Positions 15,649 through 24,348 of a stretch of DNA of 44,216 nucleotides are shown here, one piece after another. Each line of letters starts with the position of its first letter. Position 1 is the first letter of the stretch. The position numbers and the translations under genes were made by a program. The notes under the pieces are model-generated. The model saw only the letters and a program-made list of their open reading frames with translations, was not told the DNA's origin and did no database searches. The DNA is from an uncultured Anaerolineaceae bacterium (GTDB taxonomy: Bacteria > Chloroflexota > Anaerolineae > Anaerolineales > Anaerolineaceae): NCBI GenBank assembly GCA_927443345.1, contig CAKMKJ010000013.1, positions 1 to 44,216 of the forward strand, in the 5' to 3' direction.

Positions 15649-16479
15649 TTAGTACGATGGCGGGCTGAGCTTATTAAGTGGAGTGAGTGGATTTTTATCA
15701 GTGTAAAAATTCTTGCTTTCATGATACTTGGTCGAATCATAAATATCAACCACCAATGAAATCTTGTCTAATATATATTCATAGTATCGCGGCTCGCCAC
15801 GCTCAAAAACCCTTTGCACAGCCCAACATAAATAATCGGTCACGCATAAGATGGGTTCTTTCCTTGGGGTTTGAACATTGAAGTTAATTTTGGTATTCAC
15901 AGAGCCTGAGTTATTTTTTTTCAAATAACGGTCAGTTGCTTTATTTAAGGCTAATTGAAGATTACTGTTTTTTGTTGTATTACCTCTTTCAGCAATGTTT
16001 AAGATCAAATCACCCCCGGCATGCAATTTATTTTTAATCAAATGTGACAACAAATCAGCATAAAACTCTGTACCATTTTTATTATGCTTCTTGATGAATA
16101 AAGAAGGTAATTTCCTTCCCACAACTGCTTCAAAACTCACATCTATGCTTTTAATGAAGTCAAAGAATACCTTTCGGATTTCAGGAGGGTCATCAGTAGC
16201 ATGGAAATAAAAACCTTCTGGGTGTGATGCTTTTTTTTGCACGCTTGGTACATTTTTAAAATAGGAATCATTTATTACTTGTTCTTCCAAATAATGAATT
16301 TGATCACGGAGAATGTTCAGATCACTTTTTACCTTTACCATGCCAAGCATAAAGCATAAGGAGGCACCTTCTTTAGAACCAATAATCGGCATGCCATATC
16401 GCCCATAAAATGATGTGTCTCCGGCTTCATCAAGAAACCTGTGACGAGTGTTGATATCATTTTTTATGCGTTGGTTCAT
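15649..16479 (-). CDS. DUF3800-domain protein
   Basis: 276-residue protein of the DUF3800 family, which often occurs in defence islands and mobile elements. The N-terminal RHRFLDEAGDTSFYGR carries the conserved D-E-A/S-G-D, FYFHATDDPPEIRK follows near residue 93, and the C-terminal ILCVTDYLCWAVQRVFERGEPRYYEYI is the family signature. The acidic D-E and late D are consistent with an RNase-H-like nuclease fold, although no activity is established. AAAGGG precedes the ATG. It follows the Mrr-like gene by about 60 bases on the same strand and is AT-rich like it. Confidence 0.85.
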   Translation of the reverse strand: MNQRIKNDINTRHRFLDEAGDTSFYGRYGMPIIGSKEGASLCFMLGMVKVKSDLNILRDQIHYLEEQVINDSYFKNVPSVQKKASHPEGFYFHATDDPPEIRKVFFDFIKSIDVSFEAVVGRKLPSLFIKKHNKNGTEFYADLLSHLIKNKLHAGGDLILNIAERGNTTKNSNLQLALNKATDRYLKKNNSGSVNTKINFNVQTPRKEPILCVTDYLCWAVQRVFERGEPRYYEYILDKISLVVDIYDSTKYHESKNFYTDKNPLTPLNKLSPPSY

Positions 16480-16541
16480 TAAAATACCCTTTGCTTATGC
16501 AAAAATAATTCGCAAAATGTCTTTCAGAAACTTGAATTCCT

Positions 16542-17393
16542 TTATAAATTCATATACCAAATTTTATCTACAATTATTTGTTCGACTTCAACAATTTTTA
16601 TTGAAACACCCAATGATAATTTCTTCAGTTTTTCAACCAACTGATCACCATCAATTAAATCAATTGCAGGTGCACCATCACGTGTTGATTCCCTTTGCGC
16701 ATCTTTGGTAAATGTTCCGGTAGTAATTAATAGACCTTTATCCGCTCTACCAACCATGGCTCCTCTAAAATCACGAACTTGAGCTGGACCTACTGAGCCT
16801 TTCCAACGTTTGGCTTGAAAAACAACATGAAAACTCAGCAAATCTCCCAATTTCATAATGCCGTGGCCATCGATGCCTTCATCTCCTGAACGGCCAGTGA
16901 CTTCAACCTGAATAAAACCTGATTCACGAAGTAATCTTTGGATGAGTCTTTCAAAAGCTGCCGGGGATATGTTTTGAATAACCTCCAGTAATTCGCCTTG
17001 CCACTCAACCACTTCATTGGGACTTTCTTCATCAATATCTGTTGTTTCCTGTTTATCCTTTTTCGATTGTGCGCGGACGAAACGGACGACTTCTTTTTCG
17101 TCAACTTTATCGATACTAGCCCCTTTTTCGGTGAAAGCCCAAACCCCACGAACAGAATTATCAATGATGCCAAAGGATTTTAAATAGGTTCTCGTCCACA
17201 TGAGGCGGTATTCAATTTCAGTTAGACCACCCTTTTCGGGATCATGCAGAATATCCAATTGATCGGCAGGGATTTGAGCAATTTCGGCAACTTTATCGTT
17301 GATTTCTTGTAGGGTGCCTGAACCACCCAATGCTTTTAAGGCATTTATGACGGGGTTAAGAAGATCATCGAATTTATGGGTGACTGTAGGCAT
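16542..17393 (-). CDS. mrr: Mrr-type restriction endonuclease
   Basis: 283-residue type IV-like restriction enzyme. Residues 10-100 are the Mrr N-terminal winged helix (LLNPVINALKALGGSGTLQEINDKV and YRLMWTRTYLKSFGIIDNSVRGVWAFTEKG). Residues 135-260 are the Mrr catalytic PD-(D/E)xK domain: FERLIQRLLRESGF, VTGRSGDEGIDGHG (Asp 171 and Asp 175) and VVFQAKRWKG (Gln 193, Lys 195). AAGGAG lies before the ATG. Mrr enzymes cleave modified DNA. Next to an active adenine methylase this needs a compatible specificity, which is a point of interest. Confidence 0.92.
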   Translation of the reverse strand: MPTVTHKFDDLLNPVINALKALGGSGTLQEINDKVAEIAQIPADQLDILHDPEKGGLTEIEYRLMWTRTYLKSFGIIDNSVRGVWAFTEKGASIDKVDEKEVVRFVRAQSKKDKQETTDIDEESPNEVVEWQGELLEVIQNISPAAFERLIQRLLRESGFIQVEVTGRSGDEGIDGHGIMKLGDLLSFHVVFQAKRWKGSVGPAQVRDFRGAMVGRADKGLLITTGTFTKDAQRESTRDGAPAIDLIDGDQLVEKLKKLSLGVSIKIVEVEQIIVDKIWYMNL

Positions 17394-17530
17394 CGGTACT
17401 CCTTGATTGAATAAAGTGCGATTGTGAATTCAAATAATCTTGATACCGAAATGGGCAAACCTTAGCGGGGATTCACCCTGCGGGTGACCTTGTCCCGATG
17501 AAGCTGGGACTTTGTGCCGCGCCTGTGTTA

Positions 17531-17558
17531 GTTAGGGCACGGCGCGCCGTGCCCCTAC
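17531..17558. repeat. Dispersed palindrome copy 3
   Basis: A perfect 20-bp palindrome at 17535-17554 (GGGCACGGCG and its complement) with edges GTTA and CTAC. It lies between the mrr and type IIG genes together with smaller hairpins (TCACCC/GGGTGA near 17475, TCCC/GGGA near 17495). Confidence 0.75.
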
Positions 17559-17576
17559 GGTTGAATGATGGACAAA

Positions 17577-20500
17577 TCACCCACCCTCGACAATTTTGAT
17601 TTCGTCGGGGGTGAGGTCGTAGAGTTCGTAGACGAGTTTGTCAATCTGCCGGTCGGTTTGTTCGATCTGGCGGGCGAGGCGGTCTTTTTCGTCTGGAAGC
17701 CGCGCCGCCGCGGATTGTTTGTGCAGGTTGAGCATGGATTCGACCATGGCGACCATGCGGTCGTGGCGCGCCACATCCGCAGGATCGGAGAAACTGATTT
17801 TTCTTACTGGAAATGTTCTTAGTACACCAACACCTAAATCATTATTCACACCCCTTTTCTTCGCATGAAGATTACACCAAAAAGCACTAAAACTTGAATT
17901 TAGAATTCCCAATAGATATTTTAAAGAATAATCGTTTGAATGATTAATAATTACATTAAATGCAAAATTCACATATAGTTCATCCTCACAATATGTGAAT
18001 GAGGGTTTATCAAACATGTTTTGACCAATTATTTTTGGAACTGTAAAAAATCTCGATTCTCGTGTTCTATGTATACCGTAAGGTGCATTTGAAGAAGTGA
18101 TATATTTTTTGTATTTATCTAAGTGTTTAACAATATTAGGATATTTTTTTCTATTCGAGGAAATACTTCTGTTTTCTAAACTACCTATATAGAAAACATA
18201 ATAATCTGCAAATTTAACGCTAAACCGTTTAACATCAATGCCACGCAGATACTTTTTTACAAAGGGCTTTTCATTATCAGTTAAGGTAAATTCATCAAGC
18301 GTAGTTTTAGGTATAACAAATACTCCTTGACCCAAACAGGAAATATCATTTACTCTTATTGCTATTGATTTACTTACAATATCTGGAGCTTCTACAATCC
18401 CTTGACTCACTTCAAAACGAAGAGAATCGTCTTGTAATGGAAAACAAATGAGGGCTATCTTATCAAATATAGAATAATTATTGCCGATTGTAATATTTAT
18501 CTTCTTGTCAGAAGAATAAATTGATTCGTTTGTCTGAATAGAATTTTTTGAAAAGGGAGTGGGGTGAATCAATTCGGTAGAAATTTCACTTGGTTGTAAA
18601 TTCTTCTCCATGAATTCTTGAATTATCAAATCTTGATTTTTATTATCCTTTTTAGAAACAAAAACCATGTGCTTACCTGACACGTTTTCGAAAATCTTAT
18701 TCTCTCCAAAAGTAATCATTTTTACGAACTGAATATTTACTTGAAGCCTTTCAATTAATCTCGATGCGCCTGAACTTGATAGCCAATATGACGGCGTGAT
18801 AAACGAAATATAACCATGGTCTTTAGCTAAATCGATTGCTAAATGGAAAAAGAAATACCAAAAATCCATCTTCCCTTGGTAATATTTTTTTCCATAATCT
18901 GATTTTAACAAATCGATTAATAGGTCTTTGCTATCACGTTCTTTTCGATAAGGCGGATTGCCAATGACAGCATCAAATCCACCTTTTTGAAAAATAATCT
19001 TAAATTCGCTTTTCCAATCAAAGGCGTTGACTCGGTACTGCTCCTCCGAGTCGAACATGGTGAGCTGCTGGTTATCGTAGTAATCCGGCCCAATCAGCGA
19101 GTTGCCGCACTTGATGTTCTCGCCCAGGTCAGGCAAAATGCGCTCGCCGAAGAGGTCAAGCTGGCCGGGGTTCTCAACCACCTTGAGCAAGAGCGAAAGC
19201 TTGGTCACCTCCACGGCCTGGGCGTCGATATCCACGCCGAAGATGTGGCTGGTGAGCAGTTCCTTTTTCTTCTCCATGGTCAACTGCCAGGCTTTATCCC
19301 CCTCATAGATGGGCGGGTTCTTGCCTTTGGCCCATTTGGCCGGGTCGTTGGCGATGTACCAGTTGAGCGTCCAGTCGAGCAAAAACTGGTATGCGCCGAG
19401 CAAAAAGGAGCCCGACCCGCAGGCGGGGTCCACGATGCGGATGGGGTCGGCGTGTAGATCTGCGGGGGTTTTGTCTTTGAGCAGTTCGCCGACGGTGTTT
19501 TTGACGATATATTCCACGATGTAGGCGGGGGTGTAATAGACGCCGCCGGCCTTGCGCACCTCGGGCTTTTCTTCCACCTTGGCGTGGCCGCCCGCGGTGA
19601 GGCGAATGACCTTGCCCAAAAAGCGTTCATAAACCTGGCCGAGAATTTCAGCAGAGAAATAGTTAAAAGCGTAGGGGCTTTTGGGCAGATAAAGGTTGGC
19701 GAGGATGTCTTTGAAGACCTTGTCGTCAATTTTGAGGGTCGGGGTGAGGGTGTCGGGGTGGGAGGATTGGCCTTTTTCAACCTCAAAATGGAAGAGGCCG
19801 GAATTGTATTTCTTGTCGGCCTTTTTGAAGAGTTCCATCAGGTCGCCGTAAACGTCGATGCCGTCTGTGGCTTCGCGCAAACCATTCTCGGGTTCGATGC
19901 CGCGGTCTTCGCAGATGCGCAGGAAGATGATGCGGTCAATAATAAGCTGTACGGCGGTGTTGATCTGGCGCTGGGAGAGGTTGTTGCGCAGGGCAATGAC
20001 GCGGGCCAGTTCTTCTCGCCAGTGCTCCATCTCGGCCAAAAAGGCATCATCCACGTCTGCGGTGCCGCGTTTGCCCTTGAGCGAATCGGTGAACTTGTCG
20101 AGAGAGCCCTGATGCACAGCCTCGTATGAGAGCAGCCCGGCGATCTCATCCCATTTGTCGATGTATTCGGTGAACGAATAGAGGTTGGCGCGCCCCACGT
20201 GGGCAGGGTCGCCGTGGACGGGTTTTTGGCGGCAGTCGTAAACGGCCAACTGTTCGAAGTCGCTCAGCAGGCTGACGTTGAGCTTGGCAGACCATCCGTA
20301 GCGGCGGATTTGGAAAGCGGGTTCGGGATTGGATTCAATGTTGACGGCGGGTTTCTTGGCTTCGATGAAGAAATGCACATGCCCGCCTGTTTGAAAGGCA
20401 TAATCCGCGGCCTTGGCGGCACCATCCACTTCGACAGAGACTTCGTGCACCACCTCGCGGAATTTCTCGGAGTAGTTCTTGCGATTCGAGACATCCCAGC

Positions 20501-20630
20501 CAAGGGCGTCAAAGAAGGGATCGAGGAAATCACGGCGCAGTTGGGTTTCGTTGTATCTGCCAGAGCGGTAATCTTCACGCTGGTCGGTGAAACGGGCGAC
20601 AAGTTGTTTGATGATTTCAGGTGCTGGCAT
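17577..20630 (-). CDS. Type IIG restriction-modification enzyme (Eco57I-like, fused nuclease-methylase-specificity)
   Basis: 1017-residue single-chain restriction-modification protein. Residues 30-130 form a PD-(D/E)xK nuclease (Asp 77; FFIEAKKP with Glu 90 and Lys 92). Residues 200-345 are a helical linker. Residues 360-560 are the gamma-class N6-adenine methylase: GGVYYTPAYIVEYIV, motif I DPACGSGSF (401-409), HIFGVDID, and motif IV NPPY (558-561). Residues about 600-940 are the TaqI-like target-recognition region, followed by a coiled-coil tail (MVAMVESMLNLHKQSAAARLPDEKDRLARQIEQTDRQID). GGGGAGATCAT precedes the ATG. Residues about 540-945 are encoded by strikingly AT-rich DNA while both ends are GC-rich, suggesting the specificity part was exchanged. 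The target sequence is unknown. Confidence 0.93.
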   Translation of the reverse strand: MPAPEIIKQLVARFTDQREDYRSGRYNETQLRRDFLDPFFDALGWDVSNRKNYSEKFREVVHEVSVEVDGAAKAADYAFQTGGHVHFFIEAKKPAVNIESNPEPAFQIRRYGWSAKLNVSLLSDFEQLAVYDCRQKPVHGDPAHVGRANLYSFTEYIDKWDEIAGLLSYEAVHQGSLDKFTDSLKGKRGTADVDDAFLAEMEHWREELARVIALRNNLSQRQINTAVQLIIDRIIFLRICEDRGIEPENGLREATDGIDVYGDLMELFKKADKKYNSGLFHFEVEKGQSSHPDTLTPTLKIDDKVFKDILANLYLPKSPYAFNYFSAEILGQVYERFLGKVIRLTAGGHAKVEEKPEVRKAGGVYYTPAYIVEYIVKNTVGELLKDKTPADLHADPIRIVDPACGSGSFLLGAYQFLLDWTLNWYIANDPAKWAKGKNPPIYEGDKAWQLTMEKKKELLTSHIFGVDIDAQAVEVTKLSLLLKVVENPGQLDLFGERILPDLGENIKCGNSLIGPDYYDNQQLTMFDSEEQYRVNAFDWKSEFKIIFQKGGFDAVIGNPPYRKERDSKDLLIDLLKSDYGKKYYQGKMDFWYFFFHLAIDLAKDHGYISFITPSYWLSSSGASRLIERLQVNIQFVKMITFGENKIFENVSGKHMVFVSKKDNKNQDLIIQEFMEKNLQPSEISTELIHPTPFSKNSIQTNESIYSSDKKINITIGNNYSIFDKIALICFPLQDDSLRFEVSQGIVEAPDIVSKSIAIRVNDISCLGQGVFVIPKTTLDEFTLTDNEKPFVKKYLRGIDVKRFSVKFADYYVFYIGSLENRSISSNRKKYPNIVKHLDKYKKYITSSNAPYGIHRTRESRFFTVPKIIGQNMFDKPSFTYCEDELYVNFAFNVIINHSNDYSLKYLLGILNSSFSAFWCNLHAKKRGVNNDLGVGVLRTFPVRKISFSDPADVARHDRMVAMVESMLNLHKQSAAARLPDEKDRLARQIEQTDRQIDKLVYELYDLTPDEIKIVEGG

Positions 20631-20710
20631 ATGATCTCCCCGGTGCGAAATGCGTTGGAGTAATTATACACTTTTGGGATTTTATTAACAACCAGAGATC
20701 CGATCCACTC

Positions 20711-20738
20711 GTAAGGGCGTATAGCTATACGCCCTTAC
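20711..20738. repeat. Dispersed palindrome copy 4, containing the RAYT stop codon
   Basis: A perfect 28-bp palindrome: GTAAGGGCGTATAG and its exact complement. The transposase stop TAG (20727-20725) is in its centre, so the last residues RKGV are encoded by the palindrome arm. Confidence 0.9.
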
Positions 20739-21486
20739 GATCACTGTACTCATCATTGAGTTCCCAATTTAGAGGGTTCAAGTAAATATAATTGACAATG
20801 TTTTCGTAATCTTTTTCTGTAGAAATTATGTGCTCATAATAATTGCGCAGCCAGACCTTTTCACCTGGCGTATTTCGCATCAGATTTATCTTTTTTGTGA
20901 CGGCTGATTTATAAGCACCAATAATCGTTCCAAGTGATCCCGCTATTGGGTGACCATACCTGCCTGTGGTAAGGGCTTGGCGCGCCAAGCCCTTACCGGC
21001 TCCCAGATTCATTTCACTCGTCCTGCTGTTATGGTTTCTTTGTCCATACGCCCTTACCCTATACGCCCTTACAAGCTCGTCACCACTATTAAAATCCTTA
21101 CCCGCACAATCATCAACAAGCTCGGCACCACTATTAGAACCCTTACCCACACAATCATCAACAAGCTCGTCGCCACTACTATAACTACCGTTCTGCTTAT
21201 CGCTGTTAATAATATGCACAATCCCATGAAAGTGATTGGGCATCACCACAAATTCATCCTCCAAAACCTCTACATTTGGTCGGATTTTTTGTGTTTTTAA
21301 CCATTCCTCCCTGGCGATACGACCATACTCATTTAACCGCATTTCGCCTTCAACAATTTCACCAAAGAGATGTTCACGTTGGTGACACACCAACGTAATG
21401 AAATAACTGCCAGAAGAAGAATAATCATAATCTGGCAAGCGGATTGAACGGCGATGAAAAAGCGGTTTTTTTTTCTGATCGTTCAT
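20725..21486 (-). CDS. REP-associated tyrosine transposase (RAYT, Y1 HUH family)
   Basis: 253-residue single-stranded-DNA transposase of the IS200/IS605-like Y1 family, RAYT branch. The N-terminal RRSIRLPDYDYSSSGSYFITLVC is characteristic; the HUH motif is MPNHFHGIVHI (His 85, His 87). The probable catalytic Tyr is in GTIIGAYKSAVTKKIN (Tyr 192), and the C-terminal VWLRNYYEHIISTEKDYENIVNYIYLNPLNW is the family tail. Between the HUH motif and the tyrosine, residues about 98-175 are an insertion: two and a half copies of a 15-residue repeat, then VRAYRVRAY and GKGLARQALT encoded directly by dispersed palindromes. The gene ends inside another palindrome. RAYTs are thought to mobilise or maintain REP palindromes; this one sits in the middle of its probable substrates. 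Confidence 0.92.
   Translation of the reverse strand: MNDQKKKPLFHRRSIRLPDYDYSSSGSYFITLVCHQREHLFGEIVEGEMRLNEYGRIAREEWLKTQKIRPNVEVLEDEFVVMPNHFHGIVHIINSDKQNGSYSSGDELVDDCVGKGSNSGAELVDDCAGKDFNSGDELVRAYRVRAYGQRNHNSRTSEMNLGAGKGLARQALTTGRYGHPIAGSLGTIIGAYKSAVTKKINLMRNTPGEKVWLRNYYEHIISTEKDYENIVNYIYLNPLNWELNDEYSDRKGV
20968..20997. repeat. Dispersed palindrome copy 5, inside the RAYT coding region
   Basis: A perfect 30-bp palindrome (GGTAAGGGCTTGGCG and its complement) read in frame as GKGLARQALT, residues 164-173 of the transposase. It has the same core as copy 6 at 21811. Confidence 0.9.
21046..21072. repeat. Two tandem palindrome half-sites in the RAYT gene
   Basis: ATACGCCCTTAC occurs at 21046-21057 and 21061-21072, 15 bases apart. 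It equals one arm of the 28-bp palindrome at 20711-20738 and is translated in the other strand as VRAYRVRAY. Confidence 0.85.
21071..21185. repeat. 45-bp tandem repeat (2.5 units) in the RAYT gene
   Basis: Units at 21071-21115, 21116-21160 and a partial unit from 21161 differ at a few bases and encode SGDELVDDCVGKGSN, SGAELVDDCAGKDFN and SGDELV. The 15-codon period keeps the reading frame, so copy number can change without breaking the gene. Confidence 0.9.
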
Positions 21487-21810
21487 TTCATTATTATTCT
21501 ATATCAATTCCCCCTCTTGACTTAACAGAACATTTGTGCTATTTTAACTCTGTCATCCACCCACTCGCCACAGCATATCAACCTTAAATAATTTACAAAA
21601 TCAGGTTGTGATTCGTGCATAAAAACAAAGAAACGAATCGGATGAAATTGCAAGAATTCAAAATCAAAAAAGGATTCGTTTTCATTCGTTTTTGATTCGC
21701 GGTCTTGGCGCCCCCGAGCCGCAAAGCGGCGAGAGGGGTTCAAAACAAAGGAACGAATCAACTTAAAGAAAACCGAATATTTTCCTCGAGGGTTTTTCCG
21801 GTGTTTGAGT

Positions 21811-21834
21811 GGGCTTGGCACGCCAAGCCCCTAC
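21811..21834. repeat. Dispersed palindrome copy 6
   Basis: GGGCTTGG, a CACG centre, CCAAGCCC, then the CTAC edge. The arms match the palindrome inside the RAYT gene. Confidence 0.75.
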
Positions 21835-21886
21835 AAGAGATTTTCGTGGTGGCCGGTGGATGCGAGTGGTGTTCCGATTCGTGCGA

Positions 21887-21910
21887 GGGCGAGCCGCAGC
21901 TCGCCCCTAC
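21887..21910. repeat. Dispersed palindrome copy 7
   Basis: GGGCGAGC, a 4-base loop, GCTCGCCC, then CTAC. Perfect 8-bp arms. Confidence 0.7.
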
Positions 21911-22141
21911 ACAGAATGGGATGCGGGAATTTAGACTCACCAGTTTTCCAAATCACTAATCACTTGTTCTTGCCCTTCCTGATTACTGATTCTCATTACT
22001 GGTTTTGACGATTCACGCTTCACAAAACAAATTACTTAAGTCATCTCACCCTGCACCCAAAAACTTGATATAGTTAATACACAAGAAATTTCGACCACAA
22101 CAATTTATGACCACAATTACCCTATCAAACCATGGAGAATT

Positions 22142-24310
22142 ATGGATCAGATCACAATCACCCAACTCAAAGAATCTCATCGCCTTCTCACAGAATTTAA
22201 ATACGCAGTACAACCGGTGGTGCACGGCTACGCCAACCGCACGCTGTATATCAATCTGGATTCCAACACCATTACCATCAAACCGGTGGATCAAAAGATG
22301 AAAGACACCTTCACCGGCGGCAAAGGCTTCTGTCTCTGGCTGCTGTGGAATGCCATAAACAGTGACACGAAATGGGATGATGCGCAAAATGAGTTGGTGG
22401 TGGCCGGCGGTCCGATTGGCGGCATCACGGCTTATCCGGGCAGCGGCAAGTGCACCGTGGTGACCCTCTCCCCCCTGACCAAATCGATCATTGACAGCAA
22501 CAGCGGCGCTTATTTTGGCCCTTATTTAAAATTCAGCGGTTTCGACGCCCTCGAGGTGCAGGGCAAGGCCAAAGAGGACGTGGTCATCTTTATTGATGGC
22601 GACAACGGCACCGTGAGCATTGAAGCCGCACCCCTCGATGAAGTGAACACCCATCTCTTGAGCAAACAGCTCACCGATCTTTACGGCGGTGAAACTGATA
22701 AAGGCAAGCGTGCGATCTCGGTCATGTCTGCCGGTCAGGCTGCCGAGCACGTGCCCATGTGCGGCGTCAACGTCAGCTATTGGGATTCCCGCCGTCAGGA
22801 GATCCGCATCAAGCAGGCAGCGCGCGGCGGCGCCGGCACGGTGCTGCGCAATAAACGTATTAAAGCCATTGTGGTGAAGTATTCAGATACCGGCGGCGAC
22901 AGCAACGGCGCCGCCAACATGGAGCTGATCCGCGCGGCAGGTAAACGCATTAATAAAGAAATCTCGGATTTCGATGCCTCGCAAAATGACATGCGCCACC
23001 TGGGCACCCCCTACCTGGTGGAGATCATGAATAAATTTAACATCCTGCCCGTGCAGAACTTCCGCTTCGGCTCAGACCCTGAAGCCAGCAAGATCAACGG
23101 CGAAGTGTGGAAGTCCATGTTTGACTTCCGCGGACCGGATGGCTGCTGGTACGGCTGTTCGCTGCAATGCGCTCATGCCGTCCCCCACTATCACCTGCAA
23201 TCAGGCCCTTATAAAGGCGAGGCCGTTTTTGTGGATGGCCCTGAATATGAATCTCTGGGTGCCTTGGGCTCCAACCTGGGTATCTTCGATCCGCCTGCCA
23301 TGCTCGAATTGTGTTTTTATTGCGACACCTACGGCATCGACACCATCTCGGCGGGCAATTCAATGGCCTTCGCCTATGAATGTTATGAAAAAGGCATCCT
23401 CGACCAACAAAAAACCGGTGGTCTTGAATTAACCTGGGGCAATGCTGAAGCAGCTTATGAACTGCTGCACCAGATGGCCAGAGGCGAAGGGTTCGGCGTC
23501 ACCGTTGGCCAGGGCGTTAGAGTGATGAAGTCCTTGTTTGCCGAGCAATACGGTGCCGATCCGCAGCAACTGCAAGATATGGGCATGGAAATCAAAGGCA
23601 TGGAGATCTCGGAATACATCTCCCGCGAATCGTTGGCACAGCAAGGCGGCTACGCCATGGCCTCCAAGGGTCCGCAGCACGATGAAGCCTGGTTGATCTT
23701 TATGGATATGGTGCACAAGCAGTTGCCTACTTTTGAAGCCAAAGCGGAGGCCTTGCATTACTTCCCGGTGTGGCGCACCTGGTTCAGCCTGCACGGTCTG
23801 TGCAAACTGCCCTGGAACGACATCATCCCCGTCTCGAATAAAACTGCCAAAGAACCCGCCAAGGTTCCCGAACATGTTGAGAACTACTGCTGGCTATACG
23901 AAGGGCTCTCGGGTAAGAAAACCAGTCCCGAAGACCTGATGGCCCAGTCTGAAAAAGTGTATAACTTCCAAAGATTGTTCAATGTCAAAATGGGATTCGG
24001 CACCCGCCAGCACGACTATCCGCCGTACCGCTTAATCGGGCCAGCCACCGTTGAAGAATATGAAAACCGCAAAGACCTCTATGACACACAGTTGCGCGAG
24101 ATTATCGGCGTTGACCCTGATGGCAAGAGCGTTGAAGAAAAGATCAGACTGGTCAGGCAGCACCGCGAAAACCAGTATGAGCAATTGATGGATGCAGTTT
24201 ACCTGCGCAGAGGCTGGACGAAGAACGGTATTCCCACCCAGGCAACCTTGCAGCGTCTGGGCATCGACTTCCCCGAGGCGATGGCAATCTCGGCAGCCCA
24301 TGGCGGCTAG
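22142..24310 (+). CDS. Second aldehyde ferredoxin oxidoreductase-family protein (long form)
   Basis: 722-residue AOR-family protein, longer than the first copy. It shows FTGGKGFCLWLLWN, EHVPMCGVNVSYWDSRRQEIRIKQAARGGAGTVLRNKRIKAIVV, YGIDTISAGNSMAFAYECYEKGIL and GGLELTWGNAEA, matching the pterin-binding domains. The cluster-binding motif is DGCWYGCSLQC: Cys 335, 339 and 343 in C-x3-C-x3-C spacing rather than the usual C-x2-C-x3-C, with a fourth candidate at Cys 554 (LHGLCKLPW). GGAG lies before the ATG. It is followed by a MoaD-like gene and has no dedicated ferredoxin. It may use a different aldehyde or act on another carbonyl compound. The function is inferred from family only. Confidence 0.9.
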   Translation: MDQITITQLKESHRLLTEFKYAVQPVVHGYANRTLYINLDSNTITIKPVDQKMKDTFTGGKGFCLWLLWNAINSDTKWDDAQNELVVAGGPIGGITAYPGSGKCTVVTLSPLTKSIIDSNSGAYFGPYLKFSGFDALEVQGKAKEDVVIFIDGDNGTVSIEAAPLDEVNTHLLSKQLTDLYGGETDKGKRAISVMSAGQAAEHVPMCGVNVSYWDSRRQEIRIKQAARGGAGTVLRNKRIKAIVVKYSDTGGDSNGAANMELIRAAGKRINKEISDFDASQNDMRHLGTPYLVEIMNKFNILPVQNFRFGSDPEASKINGEVWKSMFDFRGPDGCWYGCSLQCAHAVPHYHLQSGPYKGEAVFVDGPEYESLGALGSNLGIFDPPAMLELCFYCDTYGIDTISAGNSMAFAYECYEKGILDQQKTGGLELTWGNAEAAYELLHQMARGEGFGVTVGQGVRVMKSLFAEQYGADPQQLQDMGMEIKGMEISEYISRESLAQQGGYAMASKGPQHDEAWLIFMDMVHKQLPTFEAKAEALHYFPVWRTWFSLHGLCKLPWNDIIPVSNKTAKEPAKVPEHVENYCWLYEGLSGKKTSPEDLMAQSEKVYNFQRLFNVKMGFGTRQHDYPPYRLIGPATVEEYENRKDLYDTQLREIIGVDPDGKSVEEKIRLVRQHRENQYEQLMDAVYLRRGWTKNGIPTQATLQRLGIDFPEAMAISAAHGG

Positions 24311-24348
24311 AGATTAGGCCCATCATCGTGATTTGAAAGGAAAGCAAG

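Larger units (their letters stand above)
21487..22141. other. Gene-free repeat-rich stretch before the second AOR
   Basis: No gene is supported. It holds blocks with repeated GATTCG/CGAATC (21610-21780), a short GC hairpin (GCCGC AAA GCGGC near 21719), two dispersed palindromes (21811, 21887), and inverted copies of the repeat blocks seen at 15286-15331 (GTGATTAGTGATT at 21951-21963, CTCATTACTGGTTTT at 21992-22006, CGATTCAC at 22009-22016). A 99-codon minus-strand frame at 21522-21821 lacks a binding site and is made of repeats. Confidence 0.6.

Noticed and set aside
21071-21185. Possible CRISPR array
   Set aside because: The repeats are contiguous 45-bp units with no spacers and are in frame in the transposase gene.
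21522-21821. Minus-strand open frame of 99 codons
   Set aside because: Consists of repeat sequence and palindrome arms; no ribosome binding site.
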